In this document: piece by piece, positions 1 to 6,347 of the stretch
Position numbering within the stretch: position 1 is the first letter of the stretch
Layout: every line of letters begins with the position of its first letter
NCBI GenBank assembly: GCA_011620845.1
Contig: WOYJ01000151.1
Location: 1-8,020, forward strand
Origin: Methanobacteriaceae archaeon
Lineage (GTDB): Archaea; Methanobacteriota; Methanobacteria; Methanobacteriales; Methanobacteriaceae
Direction of reading: 5' to 3'
DNA length: 8,020 nucleotides
Translations under genes and position numbers: made by a program
Notes under the pieces: generated by a model
The model's database searches: none
The model's input: only the letters and a program-made list of their open reading frames with translations
What the model was told of the DNA's origin: nothing

Positions 1-23
1 AGTCAACTTCATCGATGTTATAA

Positions 24-1322
24 TTAAACACTTTCAATGATGTTGGTAACAGACTTGGTTAATCTTTGTAAACTTTCGGATGATTTAGATTCTATATATA
101 CCCTGATTAGTGGTTCAAAACGGGATGGCCTAATAAGGATGAAATAGTCGTTTAATTCAACTCTAACTCCGTCTACTGTGCTTAAATAACTTTTTGATTC
201 ATAATAGGTTTTAATTGCATCTAAAACCTTCATTTTTTTCTCTTGTTCGCAGTTAACCGTGAAAACCGAACGTGAGTATTCTGGTATTTCTGCTGCTAAA
301 CAGGAAAGGGTGGTGTTTTTGGCGGCTAAGATTTCCAACATTTTTGAAACCGAATATACAGCATCGAAACATTTCTGAAACTGGGGAAAAATGTACATAC
401 CAGGCTCATCTCCACCAAAAATAGCTTTATTATTGACTGTTTCGGTTAAAACAGAATTGACAGAGGTTTTAATGAATTTACCATTATAGTTAGACACTAT
501 TTTGTCCAATACTTTAGAAGCAACCACTGAAGAAACAACATTATTTCCTGGATTTTCTTCCAATAGAAATTTAGCAAATATGGCTAGAATGGTCTGATGC
601 CTTATTATATTCCCCTTTTCATCGATGAATTCTACCCCATCATGATCATTATCTAATACAACCCCCATATCTGCACCGATGGATGTCGTAATATCAGAAA
701 CTAGGGATAATCTCTGGGGGCTTGGTTCTGGAAAATTTCTTTCTTTTATTTCTTTACATCCTACTGATACTGTTTCACAACCCATTTTATTGAGTACTTT
801 TGGTATTATAGGATTTTTAAGTCCTTTTTCACAATCCACCACAATTCGGAAGCCCTTACTTTCTATTAAGTCGCTTGTGATATGATTAATAACCGAGGAA
901 ATGTATTTATCCGTATAATCCTGCACATATTTCAATCTAACAATCTGATTCCAGGGTACCTTTTCGATGTGCCTTTGTTCTAAGGGTATTTCATGAGGGC
1001 TAAAAATTTTTATAACTATATCTTCTGGTCGCAGATGTGATTCACTAATAGTAACCATCACCTTTGCCCCATACCTATTCATACCGTAATGTATAACTGG
1101 AATAGGGGCAACTCCAAAATCAATTACCTTAATACCGGCCGACATTAACCCGGTGGATAAAGATCTTTTAATCATCTGAGATGGAGTATTAGAGTCTCTG
1201 CCGACCATTACACTTTTACCCGCACCTATATAATTTCCAATGAGAGCACCGATCTGTGTGGCAAATTTATTAGTGATCTCCAAGTTAACCTTTCCACGAA
1301 TATCCTGGACATATTTTGACAT
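24..1322 (-). CDS. Phosphohexomutase-family protein (phosphomannomutase/phosphoglucomutase-like) with altered active-site loops
   Basis: A 432-residue cytosolic protein with the length and domain order of the alpha-D-phosphohexomutase superfamily, which interconverts hexose 1- and 6-phosphates through a phosphoserine. Landmarks in order: GRDSNTPS (41-48); a catalytic-loop equivalent TISESHLRPE (91-100) where the family has T-A-S-H-N-P; FPEPSPQ (197-203); the metal loop DNDHDG (224-229) where the family has DGDGDR, keeping three Asp but replacing Arg with Gly; the sugar-binding loop GGDEPG (303-308) instead of GGExSG; and the phosphate loop RPSRFEP (398-404) instead of RPSGTEP. Ser95-His96 can still align with the catalytic Ser-His if two residues are inserted before them, so activity is not excluded. 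The start has a strong GGAGGT site 4 nt upstream. The gene lies 29 bp after the NDP-sugar pyrophosphorylase, so co-transcription is likely. Fold assignment is secure; substrate and catalytic competence are unknown. Confidence 0.85.
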   Translation of the reverse strand: MSKYVQDIRGKVNLEITNKFATQIGALIGNYIGAGKSVMVGRDSNTPSQMIKRSLSTGLMSAGIKVIDFGVAPIPVIHYGMNRYGAKVMVTISESHLRPEDIVIKIFSPHEIPLEQRHIEKVPWNQIVRLKYVQDYTDKYISSVINHITSDLIESKGFRIVVDCEKGLKNPIIPKVLNKMGCETVSVGCKEIKERNFPEPSPQRLSLVSDITTSIGADMGVVLDNDHDGVEFIDEKGNIIRHQTILAIFAKFLLEENPGNNVVSSVVASKVLDKIVSNYNGKFIKTSVNSVLTETVNNKAIFGGDEPGMYIFPQFQKCFDAVYSVSKMLEILAAKNTTLSCLAAEIPEYSRSVFTVNCEQEKKMKVLDAIKTYYESKSYLSTVDGVRVELNDYFILIRPSRFEPLIRVYIESKSSESLQRLTKSVTNIIESV

Positions 1323-1326
1323 TTAA

Positions 1327-1332
1327 ACCTCC
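1327..1332 (-). promoter_or_regulatory. Shine-Dalgarno site of the phosphohexomutase-like gene
   Basis: On the minus strand this reads GGAGGT, a full match to the archaeal anti-Shine-Dalgarno core, 4 nt before the ATG at 1322. It fixes the start codon and fits internal translation initiation within an operon. Confidence 0.8.
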
Positions 1333-1351
1333 AGTATAATTAAAATTTTAA

Positions 1352-2506
1352 TTAAACCTTTAAAGGATAATCAGAATCCACTGTGGAGTGGGGTAAAATT
1401 TTTATTTTGTTGGTTATCGATCTATCCGATTTTATCACACTATTCGATCCCACATTTACCGAACTCCCCAACAGAGCACTCTTTTCAATAACAGAAAAAC
1501 TACTTATAATACATTTAGAATCTATTATACAATCTTCTAAGTATGCATTGGACTTAACCAGAGTATCCGACAGGATCACCGAACCTTTTACTGTGCTATT
1601 TTCTTCTAAATGTACATTATTCCCCAGAACAGTATTTTGTTCTAATTTAGATCCCTTTTCAATGATACAACCATCTCCGATAACCACAGGACCAATTATC
1701 CTAACTTTATTGTCAATAAGAACGTTTTTTCCCACCCAAATATCTCCAAATACACCTACTTTTTCTTTTAACTTCTTACCAGGAGGTTTTGGAGAAATCT
1801 TTTGTTGGAGAACATCTTGATTAGCTTTAAGATAAGTTTCTGGTCTTCCTACATCATTCCAATAACCATCTAAAGTATATCCATAGATTCCTGCACTTTC
1901 TTCAATTAATTTTGGGAAAACATCCTTTGAAAAATCCACTTCAGCATCTTTTTCTTGGATATAATCAAATATTTCCGGTTCCAGGATGTAGGTACCTGTA
2001 TTGGCTATATTGCTAAAAACTTCTTCTGGTGAAGGCTTCTCTAGAAAACGGATGATTTGCTGGTTATCATCCAGAAGAGCAACACCAAAATGGCTAGGAT
2101 CTTCAACTGGAGTTAAAACCAGGGTTGCAATAGCCTTTTTCTCATGGTGAAAGGATAAAACTTTCTTTAAATCCAAATCAATCAATACATCACCACTTAA
2201 AACAAGAAAAGTATCATCGATGTATTTTTCTGTTTTTTTAACCCCTCCTGCAGTACCTAAAGGTTGGTTTTCCAGGGAGTATTTGATATTGAAATCCTTA
2301 TATTCCTTTTTCAGTCTTTTCTTGATATGACTTGCTAAATAATTTAAAGTCACTATTAAATCTTTAAAACCAGCTTTGTTTAAATTTTCGATAATATAAT
2401 CTATCATGGGCCGGTTAGCCACAGGAATCATGGGTTTAGGCCTTATCAAGGTCAAAGGACGGATTCTTGAGCCCTTCCCACCAGCCATTATTATAGCTTT
2501 TATCAT
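1352..2506 (-). CDS. NDP-sugar pyrophosphorylase (mannose-1-phosphate guanylyltransferase / glucose-1-phosphate nucleotidyltransferase type)
   Basis: A 384-residue cytosolic enzyme expected to condense a sugar 1-phosphate with an NTP to give an NDP-sugar and pyrophosphate. The N-terminal Rossmann-like nucleotidyltransferase domain (about 1-235) shows the signature MAGGKGSRIRPLT (7-19), RPKPMIPVANRPM (22-34), LGTAGG (83-88), the metal-binding LSGD (103-106), FLEKP (154-158) and GYWNDVGRPETYL (214-226). Residues about 250-370 form hexapeptide repeats of a left-handed beta-helix (for example VVIGDGCIIEKGSKL), as in GDP-mannose and some glucose-1-phosphate pyrophosphorylases. No acetyltransferase active site is evident, so a bifunctional GlmU is less likely. 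It is first in a two-gene unit with the mutase-like gene, which could in principle supply its sugar 1-phosphate. The start follows a TATA box by about 35 nt and has no clear Shine-Dalgarno site. The NTP and sugar used cannot be read from the sequence. Confidence 0.93.
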   Translation of the reverse strand: MIKAIIMAGGKGSRIRPLTLIRPKPMIPVANRPMIDYIIENLNKAGFKDLIVTLNYLASHIKKRLKKEYKDFNIKYSLENQPLGTAGGVKKTEKYIDDTFLVLSGDVLIDLDLKKVLSFHHEKKAIATLVLTPVEDPSHFGVALLDDNQQIIRFLEKPSPEEVFSNIANTGTYILEPEIFDYIQEKDAEVDFSKDVFPKLIEESAGIYGYTLDGYWNDVGRPETYLKANQDVLQQKISPKPPGKKLKEKVGVFGDIWVGKNVLIDNKVRIIGPVVIGDGCIIEKGSKLEQNTVLGNNVHLEENSTVKGSVILSDTLVKSNAYLEDCIIDSKCIISSFSVIEKSALLGSSVNVGSNSVIKSDRSITNKIKILPHSTVDSDYPLKV

Positions 2507-2536
2507 GTAATCGTCTCTTTAAAATCAAAATGGGTT

Positions 2537-2548
2537 TGTATAAATTTT
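2537..2548 (-). promoter_or_regulatory. TATA/BRE promoter of the NDP-sugar pyrophosphorylase unit
   Basis: The minus strand reads AAAATTTATACA, an archaeal BRE plus TATA box. Its TATA part (2537-2544) centres about 34 nt before the ATG at 2506, which puts transcription start near 2514 and gives a leader of only about 8 nt. Twelve bases match the element before the gene that starts at 4687. Confidence 0.6.
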
Positions 2549-2556
2549 AAAATTTA
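2541..2556. repeat. 16-bp perfect palindrome overlapping the promoter
   Basis: TAAATTTT followed directly by its reverse complement AAAATTTA. It overlaps the BRE/TATA of the pyrophosphorylase unit and could be an operator. AT-only palindromes of this size can also occur by chance in such AT-rich DNA. Confidence 0.35.
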
Positions 2557-2559
2557 AGT

Positions 2560-2595
2560 ATGAAAAGAATAATTCCCTATTCCATTCTTTTTCAT
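2560..2595. repeat. Imperfect inverted repeat in the 251-bp intergenic region
   Basis: ATGAAAAGAAT (2560-2570) and ATTCTTTTTCAT (2584-2595) are complementary apart from one bulged T, with a 13-nt loop. It is nested inside a second, weaker pair (AAGTATG at 2556-2562 and CATACTT at 2615-2621). It lies upstream of the pyrophosphorylase promoter and downstream of otsB. It may be a 3'-end structure of the otsB transcript or an upstream binding site. No gene is visible in 2507-2757. Confidence 0.35.
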
Positions 2596-2641
2596 CCTAT
2601 TACATTTTAATTTCCATACTTTATAATATTTTTGACACCTT

Positions 2642-2649
2642 AAAAAAAA
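2642..2649 (-). terminator. Oligo-T tract downstream of otsB
   Basis: The minus strand carries eight consecutive T residues about 110 nt past the otsB stop codon, in AT-rich non-coding DNA. Archaeal RNA polymerase commonly terminates at such tracts. A shorter T5 run at 2716-2720 is an alternative or earlier site. Confidence 0.45.
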
Positions 2650-2757
2650 GATAGAATCACCTCTAAATTTTGCGTATTTATAAAATTAAACGGAACAAAT
2701 CTTGAGTTTTTTAGGAAAAAGTAATTTCAGGGTTTATTTATTCAAAAATTAATTAAA

Positions 2758-3555
2758 CTAGCTTAACAACCATTTGAAAAATCTTTGAACTTCATCTACC
2801 CCTTCAACGTAAAAAGAAGAGCTTTTTTTAATATAATTTGGTATTTCACTGGAGAGCACTAAAATACTTACCGCCTTAATTTTTTTTCCTGCAGAAAGCT
2901 CATTTAGTTTATTAAAAGCATCAGAATCAGTGATATCATCACCTAAATAAATGACCTTTTTAAGCTGGTATCTTTGAATAATTTTCTCCAAAATAAGACC
3001 TTTATCATGTCCAGGGGGTCTAATATCCACAACTTTCCTTCCTTGGGTGATCTGCAGTTTTTTGGTTTCAGGAAAACTTCTTAGGGCATCAATTATCTTT
3101 TCACGGACTTCTTTAGGGTTTTCACACTGTCGATAGTGAAAGGAAAGGCATAGCTGCTTATCCTCAAAAACTATGCCTGGTATTTGAGCTAAATCACAAG
3201 TTTTTATCTCCTCAAAGGTTTTCTTTAGAGAGGGGAGATATTTTTCTAGATCGATTTCTGTGTTCCTTTCTCCGTTTTTGAGGTATTCAAGTCCATGACT
3301 GCCGACGTAAAGCATTCCGTCAATTCCAACCATCCTTTGCGCGTCAAAAACGGATCTGCCGCTGATAAAAGCTACCAATTTAAACTTATTCCTCAGTTTT
3401 ATTAAAATAGAACGCATTGAAGGACTAATCTGTGCCTGTTCGGGAGTAGGGGCGATTTTACTGATAGTACCATCAATGTCAGTAATTAATGCGGTTTTCT
3501 TGTCCAGTTTAAATTCTTCCAGTTCCTTCAGGTGTCTAAATAGATATTTATTCAT
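2758..3555 (-). CDS. otsB: Trehalose-6-phosphate phosphatase family (HAD superfamily)
   Basis: A 265-residue cytosolic phosphatase of usual OtsB length, expected to hydrolyse trehalose 6-phosphate to trehalose. HAD motifs are complete: motif I DIDGT (26-30, nucleophile Asp26 and acid/base Asp28), motif II SGR (65-67), the cap-region signature YVGSHGLE (83-90), motif III Lys185 in HDKG, and motif IV LGDDITDSDAF (204-214) supplying the Mg2+ ligands. The start is supported by GGTG 5 nt upstream. It begins only 16 bp after the GalT/HIT-like gene and is surely co-transcribed with it. No trehalose-6-phosphate synthase is present here, so the substrate could be made elsewhere or could be another glycosyl phosphate; related HAD phosphatases act on glucosyl- or mannosyl-3-phosphoglycerate. 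Family assignment is firm, and the exact substrate is probable only. Confidence 0.9.
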   Translation of the reverse strand: MNKYLFRHLKELEEFKLDKKTALITDIDGTISKIAPTPEQAQISPSMRSILIKLRNKFKLVAFISGRSVFDAQRMVGIDGMLYVGSHGLEYLKNGERNTEIDLEKYLPSLKKTFEEIKTCDLAQIPGIVFEDKQLCLSFHYRQCENPKEVREKIIDALRSFPETKKLQITQGRKVVDIRPPGHDKGLILEKIIQRYQLKKVIYLGDDITDSDAFNKLNELSAGKKIKAVSILVLSSEIPNYIKKSSSFYVEGVDEVQRFFKWLLS

Positions 3556-3560
3556 TAATT

Positions 3561-3564
3561 CACC
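3561..3564 (-). promoter_or_regulatory. Shine-Dalgarno site of otsB
   Basis: GGTG on the minus strand, 5 nt before the ATG at 3555 and inside the 16-bp gap after the upstream stop codon. It supports the chosen start. Confidence 0.6.
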
Positions 3565-3571
3565 AGATCAA

Positions 3572-4687
3572 CTATATCCAATATTCTCTTATGCTCTTTA
3601 TCACCTTATAAGGATCATTAGCTGCTATACTACTTCCATAAAGTTCCATGCCCCCCATATCTGCTGTGTTTATAAAAAGAGGCCCCCGATCAACGATTTT
3701 TACCAGGTAAGGGTATCCATAGCTCTTCAGGGAAGGACAGTAAAGTGCTAGATTAAAACTTTCCACACCTAAAACATCAACGTAACACCTTAATATTTTG
3801 AAAATAACTTCTTTAGCTTCATTTGATTCTGAAGGAGCTTCTGGAGAGATAATTAAAATTTCTTTTTCTTTTAGAGGTGTGATACTAACCATGAATTTTA
3901 CTTCACCGTAACTTTGAGCCAATCCAAGAGCATGGTGCAGATAGTATAGATCAGAGAAATAATCTTTTCCTACCTCTTTTTTATATTTAGCTACGGAACT
4001 GTTAAGATTTTCCATTTTAGCATAAGGAAATTCCCTTGTCATTAATAATTGACCATGACCATGAATCTGTGAGGCGCCAGCCTTATATAAACAGTTCCAA
4101 ACCATGAAAGGGAAGTGGTATCTTTCATCTTTCTGATAAACCTTGTTAAACCATTTAAAGGCCGTTTCAAAGTAATCAGATAATTCTTGCAGGCTAAATT
4201 CCAGTGGGTTGTGCTTCTTAAAAATCAGTAAACTACTCCACGCATCGTATTTAGCTATATTAGCAGCTGTTATACAAAATTTGCCTTTGATTCTTCCAAA
4301 AGAATCCTCAGGAGTATATCTTTCAGGATCACAGAAATCACATCTTTTCTTTGAGTCTTTAATTAATTTTTGCAAGTGTTTTGCATCGCCTTCTAATTTA
4401 AGCCCTGGTCTGGAGGCTCTTAAGGAATTAAAAATCGTTCCCTCACCAGTCCATACATTAAAAAATTTGATGATTTGCTGTTCCTTAAACATTTTTAGGG
4501 ACGCATTGTTTTTTGAAGGGGCAGTTACTCCCATATAGGATAATGCCCTTTCATTGAAGGATGATGGGATCTTCATGGTTCCCCTATCAGAATAATATTT
4601 ATAAATTCTATTCAATATAGCGTAAGCTTCGGGATCAGAATTTTTCAGTTCCCGCACTTTTTCTTCCCACTTCATTATTGAATCCAT
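3572..4687 (-). CDS. GalT/HIT-superfamily nucleotidyltransferase- or phosphorylase-like protein
   Basis: A 371-residue protein with the layout of galactose-1-phosphate uridylyltransferase-type HIT enzymes. A Cys-x2-Cys pair (Cys116, Cys119) is followed by His159 in KKHNPLEF and by GASQIHGHGQ (204-213). By analogy with GalT, Cys116, Cys119, His159 and His209 would bind zinc, His211 would be the nucleotidylated nucleophile and Gln213 would hold the phosphate. The N-terminal ~115 residues and the C-terminal half (about 245-371) match nothing I recognise by eye. Such enzymes transfer NMP between sugar phosphates or phosphorolyse dinucleotides or NDP-sugars. Its 16-bp spacing from otsB suggests a role in supplying or recycling the glycosyl donor or sugar 1-phosphate for the same product. 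The start at Met1 follows a TATA box by about 26 nt, implying a leaderless mRNA; no Shine-Dalgarno site is seen, and Met5 is an alternative start. Superfamily is likely; the reaction is unknown. Confidence 0.8.
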   Translation of the reverse strand: MDSIMKWEEKVRELKNSDPEAYAILNRIYKYYSDRGTMKIPSSFNERALSYMGVTAPSKNNASLKMFKEQQIIKFFNVWTGEGTIFNSLRASRPGLKLEGDAKHLQKLIKDSKKRCDFCDPERYTPEDSFGRIKGKFCITAANIAKYDAWSSLLIFKKHNPLEFSLQELSDYFETAFKWFNKVYQKDERYHFPFMVWNCLYKAGASQIHGHGQLLMTREFPYAKMENLNSSVAKYKKEVGKDYFSDLYYLHHALGLAQSYGEVKFMVSITPLKEKEILIISPEAPSESNEAKEVIFKILRCYVDVLGVESFNLALYCPSLKSYGYPYLVKIVDRGPLFINTADMGGMELYGSSIAANDPYKVIKSIREYWI

Positions 4688-4709
4688 GAAATTTTCTTGA
4701 AGTTATTAA

Positions 4710-4722
4710 TGTATAAATTTTT
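4710..4722 (-). promoter_or_regulatory. TATA/BRE promoter of the GalT-like/otsB unit
   Basis: The minus strand reads AAAAATTTATACA. The TATA part (4710-4717) centres about 26 nt before the A of the ATG at 4687, the normal archaeal TATA-to-start distance, so the transcript is predicted to be leaderless. It shares AAAATTTATACA with the promoter at 2537-2548. Confidence 0.65.
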
Positions 4723-4874
4723 TCTACAATCCAGTTTCAGTTCTGCTTAGTTTCTATATTAGATTTGTGAATTTCTGGTCGTGTACCCTGTTTGGTTAAA
4801 ATCATTTATTTTAGTATGAGAGGACATATCTACAGTTGTGCAATAATATAATAGGTTAGGAGAGGTGCATCCAG

Positions 4875-5532
4875 ATGAATATTGATATTATAGCTAAAAT
4901 TTTTGGGGGTTGATGATAAATGTGAGATATTCAGTTGCTAATGTTGTAAATGTAGTGAAGAATCTTAAACTGAGTCAACTGGTTACCGGGCAGGTAATTG
5001 AAAAAAATGGACGAAATATACGGATAAATACTGTGGAGATAAAAATCTACGTGGAAATGGCCATAGAGGTTTCAGTACATGGGCACTACTACTCGCCATC
5101 CTAAAACTTTGGTTGGTCGGCTGGATCTTACTTTTCATAAGGTTAAAGACAATGTGGAGAATAGGATATTCAATCCTATTGAGCATATGATGAGTTTTAA
5201 TGGGCAAAAAATATATCAAGATGATGTTTCTCTGGTAAGCGCGGAAATGGCAAGTAAGATGAGCTATCGGGACGTTGCGCGTGAGGCTAAGTTTTTCCTG
5301 GAAGATTTCCCTGCAGCTCTCACCATCAACCAGTGTGTTTGGGAGTACGATGGTAAAGCTAAAGAATTCATCTGGGATAATAATGAAAGATATCAAGTGA
5401 AAATCGCGTTCTCTGATGGTACCAAAACCCACAGCCAGGGGGAAAGGTAAAAGTAAGAATGATGTGAACGTGGTAATGAGCTGGAACCCTGATATAGGAA
5501 AGATTCCACAGCTACAATTATATACACTTTGA
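4875..5532 (+). pseudogene. Decayed, truncated ISH6-family transposase
   Basis: Remains of an archaeal ISH6-family transposase spread over all three plus frames. The original start survives: AGGTG (4863-4867), then ATG at 4875, reading MNIDIIAKIFGG to a stop at 4911. Short cysteine-rich pieces follow in a second frame, then about 5000-5090 (…YVEMAIEVSVH) in a third. The longest piece (5079-5450) shows the family-like blocks GTTTR, FNPIEHMMSFNGQKIYQ, DVSLVSAEMASKMSYRDV and SDGTKTHSQGE. After a further frameshift, KNDVNVVMSWNP (5455-5490) continues to a stop at 5530. From memory the family is about 450 residues, so only the N-terminal half remains and most of the catalytic core is lost. It cannot encode an active transposase. 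Clear terminal inverted repeats or target duplications were not found. The family call rests on recalled motifs, not a search. Confidence 0.75.
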
Positions 5533-5682
5533 ACATAAAAAGTAAAATCCTATATTTTAACAAAAAGATGGATTAATAGAAGATTTAGGAGTTAAACCAC
5601 AATGTTTTGACCTATATGATAAAATTAATTCCTGTTTCATGTGGTTATCAGATTCTATTTTTCTCAAATAGAATAATAATAA
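5533..5682. other. AT-rich intergenic stretch after the transposase remnant
   Basis: About 150 bp without a convincing gene. A 36-codon plus-strand open frame (5561-5668, stop at 5669) has no start codon and no recognisable product; it may be further insertion-sequence debris or chance. The only structured element is the stem-loop at 5652-5674. Confidence 0.4.
5652..5674. repeat. Perfect 9-bp stem-loop just beyond the DUF429 gene
   Basis: ATTCTATTT (5652-5660) and AAATAGAAT (5666-5674) are exact reverse complements separated by the 5-nt loop TTCTC. It lies 8 nt past the DUF429 stop codon, between that gene and the convergent transposase remnant. No long T run follows on either strand, so a role as a 3'-end stabilising hairpin fits better than a bacterial-type terminator. 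Confidence 0.45.
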
Positions 5683-6282
5683 TTAAATCAATTTTAAACA
5701 TCTATCATCACTGGGAATAACAATAGTCCCCTCTCTAGGGTCCCCTAATTTTAAATAACAATCTTTAAGGTATAAAAGTCCAGTAAGTGCAGCCAAGGAA
5801 GCGTCAAGTTCATGATCTGTAACATCCTCTGATAATTTAAAAAATCGACCTAAATCATGCTTCAAATCATCAAATCCCAGCATCTTCTGACTGGTTCGTG
5901 GATGGGTTTCAATAACCTGATATTCTTTTCTAAGCTCTTTGGCGAGCTTGATTCCTCGCAGAGTGAGTATCTTCATCCCCTTGAAAGTGAGGGGCAGAAC
6001 TCTGCCATAGGGACGGATATCTCGTTCTGCTTGACGAAAGTGGCCGCCTACAGCACATTCACATTCATTCTCAAGACAGCAGCGGCCCTTTGGCAGTGAT
6101 AGAGGTGCATCAATGGCAATTAATGATGGATGAATCTCTTTTATTTTTTTTAAAATTTCTTCATCACTGTATAGTGTTTTTAAACTGACTTTGTTTTTTA
6201 AATTAACTTTATCCATTTCCAAAACAGCAATTCCACTGAGATTCTCTTTTTTACCAGCTAAATCGATCCCTGTTACTTTCAT
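5683..6282 (-). CDS. DUF429-family protein, predicted RNase H-like fold
   Basis: A 199-residue soluble protein with the DUF429 pattern. Acidic motifs are spaced as in RNase H-fold nucleases: GIDLAG (5-10, Asp7), AIDAPLSLP (57-65, Asp58), ETHPR (125-129, Glu125) and DHELDASLAALTG (156-168, Asp156/Asp160). RQAERDIR (84-91) is also typical. Cys68, Cys69, Cys74 and Cys76 form a tight cluster that could bind a metal. The biochemical role of DUF429 is not established; a nucleic-acid-processing activity is inferred from the fold only. It begins 62 bp after mgtE on the same strand with only a weak GAGATC-like ribosome site and no clear TATA box in the gap, so it is probably read through from mgtE. 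Nothing in the sequence links it functionally to magnesium transport. Confidence 0.8.
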   Translation of the reverse strand: MKVTGIDLAGKKENLSGIAVLEMDKVNLKNKVSLKTLYSDEEILKKIKEIHPSLIAIDAPLSLPKGRCCLENECECAVGGHFRQAERDIRPYGRVLPLTFKGMKILTLRGIKLAKELRKEYQVIETHPRTSQKMLGFDDLKHDLGRFFKLSEDVTDHELDASLAALTGLLYLKDCYLKLGDPREGTIVIPSDDRCLKLI

Positions 6283-6312
6283 TCTATGATCTCAGTTTTT
6301 TGGGGATTATTT

Positions 6313-6347
6313 AGAATATCAGAATAATACTTTTTTGAAGAATATCA
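6313..6347. repeat. Pair of 9-bp direct repeats at the mgtE/DUF429 junction
   Basis: AGAATATCA occurs at 6313-6321 and again at 6339-6347, the second copy overlapping the mgtE stop codon. The copies are 26 bp apart start to start. Significance is uncertain in AT-rich DNA; spaced direct repeats can be regulator half-sites. Confidence 0.3.

Noticed and set aside
1383..1820. A 145-codon plus-strand open frame
   Set aside because: It lies wholly opposite the beta-helix part of the pyrophosphorylase gene, whose hexapeptide repeats are clear; the plus-strand product is low-complexity and lacks a ribosome site.
1352..2506. Bifunctional GlmU (acetyltransferase/uridylyltransferase) for the pyrophosphorylase
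   Set aside because: The protein is shorter than usual GlmU, and no recognisable acetyltransferase active-site region is seen in the beta-helix tail.
4983..5432. A 149-codon minus-strand open frame
   Set aside because: It is antisense to the transposase remnant, whose plus-strand reading has recognisable family motifs; the minus-strand protein shows no domain-like pattern.
4776..5580. Possible terminal inverted repeats of the ISH6 element (around 4776-4800 and 5555-5580)
   Set aside because: TTTTAAC-type similarity extends only 7 bases before breaking down, too weak to call element ends.
5561..5671. A 36-codon plus-strand open stretch after the transposase remnant
   Set aside because: No start codon, no ribosome site and no motif that I could match to the missing C-terminal half of an ISH6 transposase; chance is sufficient in AT-rich DNA.
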